DNA of 13,652 nucleotides from Blautia sp. (GTDB taxonomy: Bacteria > Bacillota > Clostridia > Lachnospirales > Lachnospiraceae). The stretch spans positions 1 to 13,652 of the forward strand of contig JAFWDX010000164.1 of NCBI GenBank assembly GCA_017515945.1, written 5' to 3'. The notes below the pieces were generated by a model. The model ran no database searches. It was not told the DNA's origin and was given only the letters and a program-made list of their open reading frames with translations. A program made the translations under genes and the position numbers. Position 1 is the stretch's first letter, and every line of letters begins with the position of its first letter. This document shows, piece by piece, positions 5,497 to 12,685 of the stretch.

Positions 5497-7872
5497 ATGG
5501 ATTACAGGATCTCTGTGCGTGCCCTGGTTGAATTTATCCTGCGCTCCGGCGATATAGAACGCGGCAGAGGGGCTGTGGATCCGCAGGCCATGCAGAAGGG
5601 CAGCAGGCTCCACCGGCAGCTCCAGGCCGGAATGGGCGGGACCTATCGGGCAGAAGTATCCCTTAAACAGGACATCACATATGACAACCTTACCCTGCGC
5701 GTCGAGGGGCGGGCAGACGGGATCTACGAAGAGGATGGGCTTGTCTGGATCGATGAGATCAAAGGTGTACGAAAAAACGTACACACGATGGACGCCCCTG
5801 AGACGCTACATCTGGCCCAGGCCAAATGCTATGCCCTGTTTATGGCACAGCAGCAGGGACTGGACAGGGTAGGGATCCGGATGAGCTATGTGCATCTGGA
5901 TACGGAGGAGATCCGGTATTTTCATTCGGTTCACGAAACCCAGACACTTAAGACCTGGTTTGAGGAAGTGGCCGGGAAATATCATCAGTGGCTGTCGTTT
6001 CAGCTGTCATGGCGCCGCCTGAGAGATGCCTCCATGGAGAAACTGGATTTCCCCTTTACTTACCGTGAGGGGCAGAAGGATCTGGTAAAGAGTGTCTGGC
6101 ATACGATCGCGACAGGAGGCCTTCTTTTCGCCCAGGCGCCTACCGGGACCGGAAAGACCATGTCGGCCGTATTCCCTGCCGTACGCGCAGTGGGCGGCGG
6201 TTATGGAGAGTCCGTGTTTTATCTGACCGCCAAGACCAGCGCGCGCACGGTCGCCGGTGAAGCGGTCCGGATCCTGAGGGACAGGGGCCTCAGATGGAAA
6301 ACGGTGACGCTGACCGCCAGGGAAAAGCTCTGCCTGGCAGAAGAGCCGGTATGTGATCCGGTTCTGTGTCCCTATGCAAAGGGACATTACGACAGGATCA
6401 ATGAAGCCGTTTATACGCTCTGGACCCAGGAGGACTGCTTTGACAGGGAAAACATCCTGGATGCGGCACAGCGTTTCATGGTCTGTCCCTTTGAGCTGAG
6501 CCTGGATCTGGCCCTCTGGATGGACATGGTGATCTGTGACTATAATTATGTGTTTGACCCGGATGTCTGCCTGAAGCGTTTCTTTGGGGAGGGCGTCCAG
6601 GCTGCGTATATATTCCTGATCGATGAGGCGCACAACCTGGTGGACAGAGCGAGAGACATGTACAGTGCCTGGCTGTGCCGGGAGGATGTGATGCAGGCGC
6701 GCCGACAGGTCAAGGATCTTTTTCCCGGGCTGGGCAGGAGCCTTGGCCGGCTGTCCAGACAGCTTCTGGCCATCAGCAGAGAGTGTGAGGCGGACGGATC
6801 CCCGGGAAGTGCGGGTGGATACTGGAAAGTCCTCAAGGATACAGGCCTGCTCCCGGTCACTCTGGCCCAGGTCCGGGGCAGTATGGAAGAGCTCCTGGAG
6901 GATCCGGCAGCGGCCGGAACAGCCCGCGAGGTGCTGGATTTTTATTTCCAGCTGCGTACCTTCTGCAGGGTACTGGATCAGCTGGATGAGCACTATGTCA
7001 TGTACGGCGCGTCGGAGGAGGACGGATGCTTCCGCCTGCGGCTCTCCTGTGTGGAGCCTGCCGTGCTGCTGGATGAGAGGCTGGACAAAGGAAAAGCGGC
7101 CGTCTTTTTCTCCGCTTCCTTTCACCCTTTGTCTTATTACAGGACACTTCTTACGGCAAAGAGCCAGGCATATGGCCTGCGGCTTTCCTCACCCTTTCCC
7201 AGGGAGAGGCGACTGCTGCTGATGGGAACGGATGTGAGCACCAGGTATCGCAGCAGAGGACCTGCCGCTTACCGCAGGATCGCCGAATATATATGTACGG
7301 CTGCCCGGGCCAGAGAGGGCAACTATCTGATCTTTTTTCCCTCCTACCAGCTGCTGCGGGAGGTGGAGGCCGTATGCCGCCAGATGTGGGGTGCTGCGCC
7401 GGTCCGATGGCTCATCCAGGAGCCGGGAATGAAAGAGGAAGAAAAGGATCTTTTCCTGAAGGAATACGATCAGACACAGGGTACCTTGATCGGCATGGCT
7501 GTCCTGGGCGGCGTTTTTTCGGAGGGGATCGACCTGACCGGAGAAAAACTGATCGGAGCCGTGATCGTGGGGACCGGCCTGCCGGGACTGGATATCCGCA
7601 GGGAGGTGCTCAGGGATTACTATAACCGGAAAGGTATGGACGGGTTTGCACAGGCATACCGGATCCCGGGGATGAACAAGGTCCTCCAGGCGGCGGGGCG
7701 TGTGATCCGGACCAGACAGGACCGGGGCGTGGTGCTGCTGCTGGATGAACGCTTCCGGGAAGAGACTGCAGGTCCTCTCTTTCCGGCAGATATGGGGGAT
7801 ATACGTGCATGTACCATCCGGACTGTCGGGAAAATGCTGCATGACTTCTGGAATGATGAGGGTGAGTCATGA
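5497..7872 (+). CDS. RecB/Cas4-type nuclease fused to XPD/DinG-type superfamily 2 helicase
   Basis: A 791-residue DNA-processing enzyme with two catalytic modules. The N-terminal 120 or so residues carry a complete PD-(D/E)XK set of the RecB/Cas4 kind: H39 in GSRLH, D74 in VEGRADG, E87-x-K89 in WIDEIKG, and the QxxxY motif at Q108-Y112. From about 185 an XPD/Rad3-type helicase follows. It has Walker A APTGTGKT (214-221), four cysteines suited to a 4Fe-4S cluster (C279, C286, C291, C330), the DEAH box in FLIDEAHN (376-379), motif V GVFSEGIDL and motif VI QAAGRVIRTRQ (731-741). By family, the helicase should unwind DNA 5' to 3' with ATP. Cleavage by the N-terminal domain is inferred from the intact residues. 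It starts 2 bases after the aspartate kinase stop without a strong ribosome site, suggesting coupling. Bacillus DinG instead carries a DnaQ-like exonuclease at its N-terminus. A DNA repair role is likely but not shown. Confidence 0.9.
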   Translation: MDYRISVRALVEFILRSGDIERGRGAVDPQAMQKGSRLHRQLQAGMGGTYRAEVSLKQDITYDNLTLRVEGRADGIYEEDGLVWIDEIKGVRKNVHTMDAPETLHLAQAKCYALFMAQQQGLDRVGIRMSYVHLDTEEIRYFHSVHETQTLKTWFEEVAGKYHQWLSFQLSWRRLRDASMEKLDFPFTYREGQKDLVKSVWHTIATGGLLFAQAPTGTGKTMSAVFPAVRAVGGGYGESVFYLTAKTSARTVAGEAVRILRDRGLRWKTVTLTAREKLCLAEEPVCDPVLCPYAKGHYDRINEAVYTLWTQEDCFDRENILDAAQRFMVCPFELSLDLALWMDMVICDYNYVFDPDVCLKRFFGEGVQAAYIFLIDEAHNLVDRARDMYSAWLCREDVMQARRQVKDLFPGLGRSLGRLSRQLLAISRECEADGSPGSAGGYWKVLKDTGLLPVTLAQVRGSMEELLEDPAAAGTAREVLDFYFQLRTFCRVLDQLDEHYVMYGASEEDGCFRLRLSCVEPAVLLDERLDKGKAAVFFSASFHPLSYYRTLLTAKSQAYGLRLSSPFPRERRLLLMGTDVSTRYRSRGPAAYRRIAEYICTAARAREGNYLIFFPSYQLLREVEAVCRQMWGAAPVRWLIQEPGMKEEEKDLFLKEYDQTQGTLIGMAVLGGVFSEGIDLTGEKLIGAVIVGTGLPGLDIRREVLRDYYNRKGMDGFAQAYRIPGMNKVLQAAGRVIRTRQDRGVVLLLDERFREETAGPLFPADMGDIRACTIRTVGKMLHDFWNDEGES

Positions 7873-8795
7873 TGGAAATGAGCGGTATGAGAAATACAGC
7901 TTTGGACAGACACCGCTGTCTTAAGCTGCATCTGCATATAATATTGTTTCTTGTATGCCTGTTCTTCGGCCCCACGTGGACCGTGCCTGCGTCAGAGCCG
8001 GCCGGCATGACGGCTCTGCATGATGCGCTCAGGACATATCTGGATGAACTGCCTGGCAGCTGGTCTGTATATGTAAAAAATCTGAACACAGACGAGCTGT
8101 TTTCCCTTAATAATGACAGATCCTTTTCAGCCGCGAGCCTGATCAAGCCCTTTGCGATGGAGGTCGTCTGTACGCACAGGGAAGAGGTCCTCTCCCGCAT
8201 GGCCGCCCGTGAATGGCTGGAGCCGGACGATCCTGCCCTTGCCGGGGAACTGGAGATGCTCCTGGAAAATATGATCACGTATTCGGACAATGACGCCTTT
8301 AATGAACTGGTCTGCCTGCTGTCCGATACCGGTGATTTTATGGACGGAGCCGGGGTCATGAATGATGAGCTCCAGAAACTGGGATACAAAAGCACCAGCG
8401 TAGATCATACGCTGGCGCCCTCGTACTTTGAACCGGAGGGGACGGGGGACAACATGACCTGTGCCTCGGACTGCGGGTGGCTGCTGGAAAAAGTGTGCGG
8501 CGGCACCTTCGTCGATGAACAGGTATCGGAGGAAATGATGGAACTGCTGCGCATGCAGGATACCCGCACAAAGATCCCTGCCGGCCTGCCCGCATACGCA
8601 CAGTGCGCAAACAAAACCGGAGAGACCAGCACGGTCCAGCACGATATGGCTGTGATCCGGGGCAGGACAGCCTGGTATGTCCTTTGTGTGCTTTCCGGAG
8701 ACTGCCCGGAGGAGGAAGCTGTGGATCAGATCCGCGAGATCGCGGGTCTGACCTTTACATATCTGGATACAGATGAGTATACCAGAGGATCTTAA
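7869..8795 (+). CDS. Exported serine hydrolase of the class A beta-lactamase / PBP-like fold
   Basis: A 308-residue protein with an N-terminal hydrophobic segment (about 22-35) after a basic stretch, so a signal peptide or membrane anchor; cleavage near VPASE is plausible. It has all three active-site motifs of serine beta-lactamases and penicillin-binding enzymes: SLIK (S90, K93), SDN (139-141) and KTG (249-251). The omega loop differs from true class A enzymes. FEPEG (187-191) may align with the WEPELN motif, putting E188 at the deacylating Glu, but the Asn is gone and the loop looks several residues shorter. Action on peptidoglycan peptides or as a general serine hydrolase is as likely as antibiotic hydrolysis. 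The start overlaps the helicase stop as ATGA; a second ATG follows immediately at 7872 and a third in frame at 7887. It also has eight cysteines, including some in the mature part. Confidence 0.82.
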   Translation: MMEMSGMRNTALDRHRCLKLHLHIILFLVCLFFGPTWTVPASEPAGMTALHDALRTYLDELPGSWSVYVKNLNTDELFSLNNDRSFSAASLIKPFAMEVVCTHREEVLSRMAAREWLEPDDPALAGELEMLLENMITYSDNDAFNELVCLLSDTGDFMDGAGVMNDELQKLGYKSTSVDHTLAPSYFEPEGTGDNMTCASDCGWLLEKVCGGTFVDEQVSEEMMELLRMQDTRTKIPAGLPAYAQCANKTGETSTVQHDMAVIRGRTAWYVLCVLSGDCPEEEAVDQIREIAGLTFTYLDTDEYTRGS

Positions 8796-8862
8796 TACAT
8801 GGAATACTTTGCTTTCAAGTACATAGAGCCTCTGCATATAACGCGCGGGAAACAAAGTACAA

Positions 8863-8886
8863 TATAACCACACAGGGACGGTTATA
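8863..8886 (+). promoter_or_regulatory. 7-bp inverted repeat immediately before the ispF ribosome binding site
   Basis: TATAACC (8863-8869) and its complement GGTTATA (8880-8886) enclose ten bases. The next base begins the Shine-Dalgarno sequence AAAGGAGGT (8887-8895). It could be an operator or a small RNA hairpin affecting ispF translation. A TACAAT -10-like box (8858-8863) touches its left edge, but I see no matching -35. The remaining part of the 8796-8901 gap shows no clear terminator. Confidence 0.35.
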
Positions 8887-8901
8887 AAGGAGGTATGATC
8901 A

Positions 8902-9381
8902 ATGATGAGGATCGGTACCGGCTATGATGTCCACCGTCTGACAGCGGACAGACCGCTGATCCTGGGCGGAGTCCGGATTCCCTGGGAATATGGACTCCTG
9001 GGACATTCGGACGCGGATGTGCTGCTCCACGCGATCATGGATGCGCTGCTTGGCGCGGCGGGACTGGGCGATATCGGCCGCCATTTCCCGGACACGGATC
9101 CGGCTTACGAGGGGATCTCCAGTCTGCTTTTGCTGGAACGGACGGCGGAGCTGCTGAGGCAGGAGGGATATGGGATCGGCAACGTAGATGCCACGATCGT
9201 GGCCCAGCGCCCGAAAGTTGGTCCCCATATTCCGCAGATGCGCAGAAACATAGCTGAGGCGCTGGGTACGGAAGAAAGCCGGATCAATATCAAGGCGACG
9301 ACAGAAGAGGGACTTGGATTTACCGGGCGCGGAGAGGGGATGGCCGCTCAGGCTGTCTGTCTGCTGAAACAGGATGAATGA
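8902..9381 (+). CDS. ispF: 2-C-methyl-D-erythritol 2,4-cyclodiphosphate synthase IspF
   Basis: IspF cyclises CDP-ME 2-phosphate to 2-C-methyl-D-erythritol 2,4-cyclodiphosphate with release of CMP, in the MEP route to isoprenoids. The product has 159 residues, the normal length. It shows the metal-site motif GTGYDVHRL (D9, H11), [26 protein letters not shown] with metal ligand H43, HFPDTDP (61-67), and the C-terminal block [25 protein letters not shown] near-consensus AAAGGAGGT precedes two adjacent in-frame ATGs (8902 and 8905); either could be used. In Bacillus ispF sits upstream of gltX, cysE and cysS; here it lies directly before cysS, 80 bases away, with copy B of the conserved element between them. 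The usual partner ispD is not in the window. Confidence 0.96.
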   Translation: MMRIGTGYDVHRLTADRPLILGGVRIPWEYGLLGHSDADVLLHAIMDALLGAAGLGDIGRHFPDTDPAYEGISSLLLLERTAELLRQEGYGIGNVDATIVAQRPKVGPHIPQMRRNIAEALGTEESRINIKATTEEGLGFTGRGEGMAAQAVCLLKQDE

Positions 9382-9399
9382 AGACTGAGCCGCAGCCTG

Positions 9400-9431
9400 T
9401 AACTGTGAAGGAGCTTGTGACGGAACAGTTA
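9400..9431 (+). repeat. 32-base conserved leader element, copy B (ahead of cysS)
   Basis: This is the best-formed copy. TAACTGT (9400-9406) and ACAGTTA (9425-9431) are perfect inverted arms, extendable by one G-C pair, around an 18-base interior. It shares 27 of 32 positions with copy A (4114-4145) and ends 30 bases before the cysS ATG, against 29 bases in copy A. A nine-base direct repeat CCGCAGCCT flanks it (9390-9398 and 9432-9440), which looks like a target-site duplication. No T run follows, so it is not a standard terminator. Confidence 0.7.
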
Positions 9432-9461
9432 CCGCAGCCTTAGATGAGGAGGAAAGACAAG

Positions 9462-10868
9462 ATGAAGATTTATAATACTCTGACAAAGCGCAAGGAGGAG
9501 TTTGTCCCGCTGGAAGAGGGCAAGGTCAGGATGTATGTCTGCGGACCTACGGTCTATAACCTGATCCACATTGGTAATGCACGTCCCATGATCGTGTTCG
9601 ATACCGTCCGCCGTTATTTTACCTATAAAGGGTATGATGTGAATTATGTTTCCAATTTTACGGATGTGGATGACAAGATCATAAAGAAAGCGATCGAAGA
9701 GGGCGTTTCCGCGGATGAGATTTCCACCCGCTATATTGCCGAGTGCAAAAAAGACATGGAAGGGATGAATGTACAGCCCGCCACTGTCCACCCGCTGGCG
9801 ACACAGGAGATCGGCGGTATGATCGAAATGATACAGACGCTGATCGACAAGGGGTTTGCCTATCCCGCACCTGACGGAACGGTTTATTTCCGCGTCAGCC
9901 GCTTCCCGGAATACGGGAAGCTGTCCCACAAGAATCTGGAGGATCTTCAGTCCGGCTTCCGCGCGATCATGGTCTCCGGAGAGGAACAGAAAGAGGATCC
10001 CGCTGATTTTGTACTCTGGAAGCCCAAAAAAGAAGGGGAACCCTACTGGGATTCTCCCTGGTGCCAGGGGAGACCGGGATGGCATATCGAGTGCTCCGTC
10101 ATGGCAAAGAAATATCTGGGCGAGGAGATCGATATCCATGCAGGCGGAGAGGATCTGATCTTCCCCCATCATGAGAATGAGATCGCCCAGAGCGAGTGCT
10201 GCAACGGCAGGATGTTTGCCCGTTACTGGATGCATAATGCCTTTCTGAATATTGACAACCGCAAGATGTCCAAATCACTGGGCAACTTCCACACTGTCCG
10301 GGAGATCAGCGAACAATATGACCTCCAGGTGCTTCGCTTCTTTATGCTGAGCGCCCATTATCGCAGTCCGCTCAATTTCAGCGCTCCGCTCATGGAGTCC
10401 GCCCGGACATCCCTGGAGAGGATCGTTGAAGCGGCAGACCGGCTCAAGGACAGGGCCGCCGGACAGGAGACGCAGCTCCTGGATTCGGAAAAAGCTCTGC
10501 TGGAGGAAGCGGCGCGGTTTACGGCTGATTTTGAAGCGGCCATGGACGACGACTTCAATACAGCCGATGCACTGGCTGCCGTATTTGAACTGGTCAAATT
10601 TTCCAACACCCACGCCGGCGACGGCTGCAGCGCGGCCTTTGCCGGGGCGCTGCTGGATCAGCTTACCATGCTGACACAGATCCTTGGTCTTAAAGTGTCC
10701 AGGGAGGAACAGATCCTGGACGAGGAGATCGAAGACCTGATCGCGCAGCGGCAGGCAGCGCGTAAGGCCAAAGATTTTGCCCGCGCCGATGAGATCCGTC
10801 AGGAGCTGCTGGAAAAAGGCATTGCGCTCAAGGATACCAGGGAAGGTGTGAAATGGCAGCGGATTTAA
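9462..10868 (+). CDS. cysS: Cysteinyl-tRNA synthetase
   Basis: This class I aminoacyl-tRNA synthetase activates cysteine with ATP and loads it on tRNA-Cys in the cytosol. The 468-residue length matches the family. The signature YVCGPTVYNLIHIGNARP (about 25-42) holds the HIGH-type HIGN box (36-39) and the first zinc ligand C27. The other expected ligands are C211 in WHIECSVMA, and H236 and E240 in FPHHENE. The KMSKS loop is KMSKSLGN (268-275). The C-terminal part ends with the anticodon-side helices (RADEIRQELLEKGIALKD). The ATG at 9462 is preferred over the in-frame one at 9444 because GAGGAGG lies just upstream and the protein then opens MKIYNTLT. There is no room for a T-box leader in the 80-base gap after ispF. 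The stop codon lies inside the beginning of mrnC. Confidence 0.97.
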   Translation: MKIYNTLTKRKEEFVPLEEGKVRMYVCGPTVYNLIHIGNARPMIVFDTVRRYFTYKGYDVNYVSNFTDVDDKIIKKAIEEGVSADEISTRYIAECKKDMEGMNVQPATVHPLATQEIGGMIEMIQTLIDKGFAYPAPDGTVYFRVSRFPEYGKLSHKNLEDLQSGFRAIMVSGEEQKEDPADFVLWKPKKEGEPYWDSPWCQGRPGWHIECSVMAKKYLGEEIDIHAGGEDLIFPHHENEIAQSECCNGRMFARYWMHNAFLNIDNRKMSKSLGNFHTVREISEQYDLQVLRFFMLSAHYRSPLNFSAPLMESARTSLERIVEAADRLKDRAAGQETQLLDSEKALLEEAARFTADFEAAMDDDFNTADALAAVFELVKFSNTHAGDGCSAAFAGALLDQLTMLTQILGLKVSREEQILDEEIEDLIAQRQAARKAKDFARADEIRQELLEKGIALKDTREGVKWQRI

Positions 10869-11299
10869 TGCACCTTTCCGCGTTCTTCGGCCTTCCGGAT
10901 CAGGATATACGGACTGTCTCTCCGCTGACGCTGGCTTATGTCGGCGACGCGGTCTATGAGATGGTGATCCGGTCGATCCTGGTCGGCAGGGGAAACTGTC
11001 CCGTTTCCAGGCTTCACAGAGAGGCAACGCATCTGGTCCGGGCCGGAGCCCAGGCGCAGATGCTGCGTACTCTGGAGCCGCTGCTGACGCCGGAGGAGGC
11101 GTCCGTCAGCCGCAGAGGCCGCAATGCGCACTCACCAACGATGGCAAAGAATGCGACTGTCGCAGAATACCGCCACGCCACAGGCTTTGAAGCGCTGATC
11201 GGATATCTGTATCTGACAGGGCAGACGGAACGCATGCTCACACTGATCAAGGCAGGCCTCCCGGAGGGGATCCTGCAGAAGGAAGCCATAAATAAATGA
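10853..11299 (+). CDS. mrnC: Mini-ribonuclease III
   Basis: Mini-RNase III is a dimeric enzyme with an RNase III catalytic domain but no double-stranded RNA-binding domain; in Bacillus it matures the ends of 23S rRNA. The 148-residue protein shows LTLAYVGDAVYEMVIR (26-40, catalytic Asp D32), the RRGRNAHSPT stretch, and the C-terminal ATGFEALIGYLYLTG with its metal-binding Glu. The start at 10853 overlaps cysS by 16 bases and has GGAAGGTG just before it. An ATG at 10868, overlapping the cysS stop as TAATG, would shorten the protein by five residues and is a real alternative. Tight overlaps with cysS and rlmB argue for one operon. Confidence 0.94.
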   Translation: MAADLMHLSAFFGLPDQDIRTVSPLTLAYVGDAVYEMVIRSILVGRGNCPVSRLHREATHLVRAGAQAQMLRTLEPLLTPEEASVSRRGRNAHSPTMAKNATVAEYRHATGFEALIGYLYLTGQTERMLTLIKAGLPEGILQKEAINK

Positions 11300-12036
11300 A
11301 GAGTAATAATATCGAAGGGAAAAATGCGGTCCTTGAAGCGCTCCGCGCCGATGTGCCTCTGGAAAAGCTCTATGTGCTGCCAGCCGGGGAGGACAGCTCA
11401 CTGGGGCAGATCGTGAAGGCAGCGCGGAAAAAAGACATTTTTATAAAAGAAATCTCAAGGGAGCGCCTGGATCAGATGAGCTTTACCCATGCCCATCAAG
11501 GCGTCATCGCGGTGGCGGCTGCCGCGGACTATACCGATGTCAGTCAGATCCTGCAGGCCGCACGCGAAAAAGGAGAAGCACCCTTTCTCATCCTGCTCGA
11601 TGAGATTGAAGATCCCCATAATCTCGGCGCTGTGATCCGTACGGCCAATCTGGCCGGAGCCCATGGTGTGATCATTCCCAAAAACCGCAGCGCAGGACTG
11701 ACGGCAACCGTGGCAAAGACATCTGCCGGCGCCGTCTTTCATACGCCGGTGGCCCGTGTGACCAATATGGCCAAGACCATAGAGGAGCTCAAAAAAGAAG
11801 GGATCTGGTTTGTCTGCGCGGATATGGGCGGCACGCTGGTCTATGACCTGGATCTGACCGGCCCCATCGGCCTGGTGATCGGAAATGAGGGAAAAGGAGT
11901 CAGCCGGCTGGTGCGTGAGAAATGTGATTATACAGCCGCCCTTCCCATGAAGGGGGATATTGATTCCCTTAATGCATCCGTTGCGGCAGGCGTGATGGCC
12001 TATGAGATCGTCAGACAGCGTCTCCTGAAAGCCTGA
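11296..12036 (+). CDS. rlmB: 23S rRNA (guanosine-2'-O)-methyltransferase RlmB, TrmH/SPOUT family
   Basis: RlmB methylates the ribose of G2251 (E. coli numbering) in 23S rRNA with S-adenosylmethionine. The 246-residue protein has an N-terminal L30e-like substrate-binding domain (about 1-78, opening NNIEGKNAVLEAL) and a SPOUT domain with the deep trefoil knot. The three family motifs are DPHNLGAVIRTANLAGA (107-122, catalytic Arg R115), LVIGNEGKGVSRLV (193-206) and DSLNASVAAGVMAYE (223-237). The ATG overlaps the mrnC stop as ATGA, implying coupled translation. The next gene, sigH, begins 20 bases after its stop, leaving no space for the yacP/rae1 gene found here in Bacillus. A related TrmH-family ribose methyltransferase remains possible, but context favours RlmB. 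Confidence 0.93.
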   Translation: MKSNNIEGKNAVLEALRADVPLEKLYVLPAGEDSSLGQIVKAARKKDIFIKEISRERLDQMSFTHAHQGVIAVAAAADYTDVSQILQAAREKGEAPFLILLDEIEDPHNLGAVIRTANLAGAHGVIIPKNRSAGLTATVAKTSAGAVFHTPVARVTNMAKTIEELKKEGIWFVCADMGGTLVYDLDLTGPIGLVIGNEGKGVSRLVREKCDYTAALPMKGDIDSLNASVAAGVMAYEIVRQRLLKA

Positions 12037-12056
12037 GGCGGGGAGTAAGAGAACAG

Positions 12057-12635
12057 ATGCACCAATATGAGCAATACAGTGATGAGGAACTCATCTGCCG
12101 TTACCGTCAGGGGGAAAAGGGCGTTTCCGATTATCTGATGGATAAATATAAAGGCCTGGTCCGCCAGCGGGCCAGAACCATGTACCTGATCGGCGCGGAG
12201 CCGGATGACCTGATACAGGAGGGCATGATCGGTCTGTTCAAAGCCGTCCGGGATTATCAGCCCGGACGGGAGGCGTCTTTTGTGACCTTTGCCCGGATAT
12301 GCATAGACCGTCAGATCTATAATGCCGTACAGAATTCCAACCGGAAAAAGAACATGCCGCTTAACACATATATCTCCCTCAGCCAGGAGGACAGCGCGCC
12401 GCTGCTGGATCATGCCTCCGGACAGAACCCGGAGTCGATCATCATAGGCCGGGAGAACGCCAGGGATCTGAAAGAGGAGATAAGCTCCCGGCTGAGCAGG
12501 ATGGAGCAGCAGGTCTTTTCCTGCTTCCTGGAGGGAGAGGATTATATAAGCATTGCGGAAAGACTGGGTAAAACACCCAAGTCGATCGACAACGCGCTCC
12601 AGCGGATCCGCAAAAAGATCCGGGAACTGATGTAA
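12057..12635 (+). CDS. sigH: RNA polymerase sigma factor SigH (sigma-70 family)
   Basis: SigH directs transcription of transition-state and early sporulation genes, and competence genes in some species. The 192-residue protein resembles Bacillus SigH throughout. Region 2 has DYLMDKYKGLVRQRARTMYL (25-44), the core-binding EPDDLIQEGMIGLFKAVRDY (48-67), and FVTFARICIDRQIYNAVQ for -10 recognition. A linker with KKNMPLNTYISL follows (98-109). Region 4 ends with the helix-turn-helix YISIAERLGKTPKSIDNALQRIRKKI (163-188). The KSIDNALQR stretch is especially typical of SigH rather than ECF factors. It is slightly shorter than the 218 residues in Bacillus. GGGAG lies 11 bases before the ATG, a rather long spacing. 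It ends the plus-strand run; no intrinsic terminator is clear in the 50 bases before the convergent BIG2 gene. Its presence does not prove the organism sporulates. Confidence 0.93.
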   Translation: MHQYEQYSDEELICRYRQGEKGVSDYLMDKYKGLVRQRARTMYLIGAEPDDLIQEGMIGLFKAVRDYQPGREASFVTFARICIDRQIYNAVQNSNRKKNMPLNTYISLSQEDSAPLLDHASGQNPESIIIGRENARDLKEEISSRLSRMEQQVFSCFLEGEDYISIAERLGKTPKSIDNALQRIRKKIRELM

Positions 12636-12662
12636 ACCCGCGGGGATGAGCCTCTGGTAAAC

Positions 12663-12680
12663 CTGTTCAGTTACAAGCTC
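12663..12680 (-). repeat. Partial copy C of the conserved leader element
   Basis: Read on the minus strand, this 18-base segment matches the corresponding part of copy B (GAGCTTGT through GAACAG) at 16 of 18 positions. It begins 5 bases after the stop codon of the BIG2 gene. The inverted arms of copy B are missing here. Homology to copies A and B is likely but less secure because the match is short. Confidence 0.4.
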
Positions 12681-12685
12681 TTGAT

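Noticed and set aside
5497..5900. Reading the Cas4-like nuclease domain as part of a CRISPR adaptation system
   Set aside because: No cas1, cas2 or repeat array is present, and the domain is fused to an XPD-type helicase among housekeeping genes.
6007..7125. A 372-codon minus-strand open frame inside the helicase gene
   Set aside because: It is antisense to the helicase Walker A and DEAH region, with no motifs or ribosome site of its own.
7869..8795. Calling the serine hydrolase an antibiotic resistance beta-lactamase
   Set aside because: The omega-loop ExxLN motif is not properly conserved, so resistance cannot be claimed from sequence.
9382..9461. T-box leader before cysS
   Set aside because: The 80-base gap is too short and lacks the T-box consensus and a terminator/antiterminator pair.
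9429..10235. A 268-codon minus-strand open frame inside cysS
   Set aside because: It is antisense to the conserved catalytic domain of cysteinyl-tRNA synthetase; no independent support.
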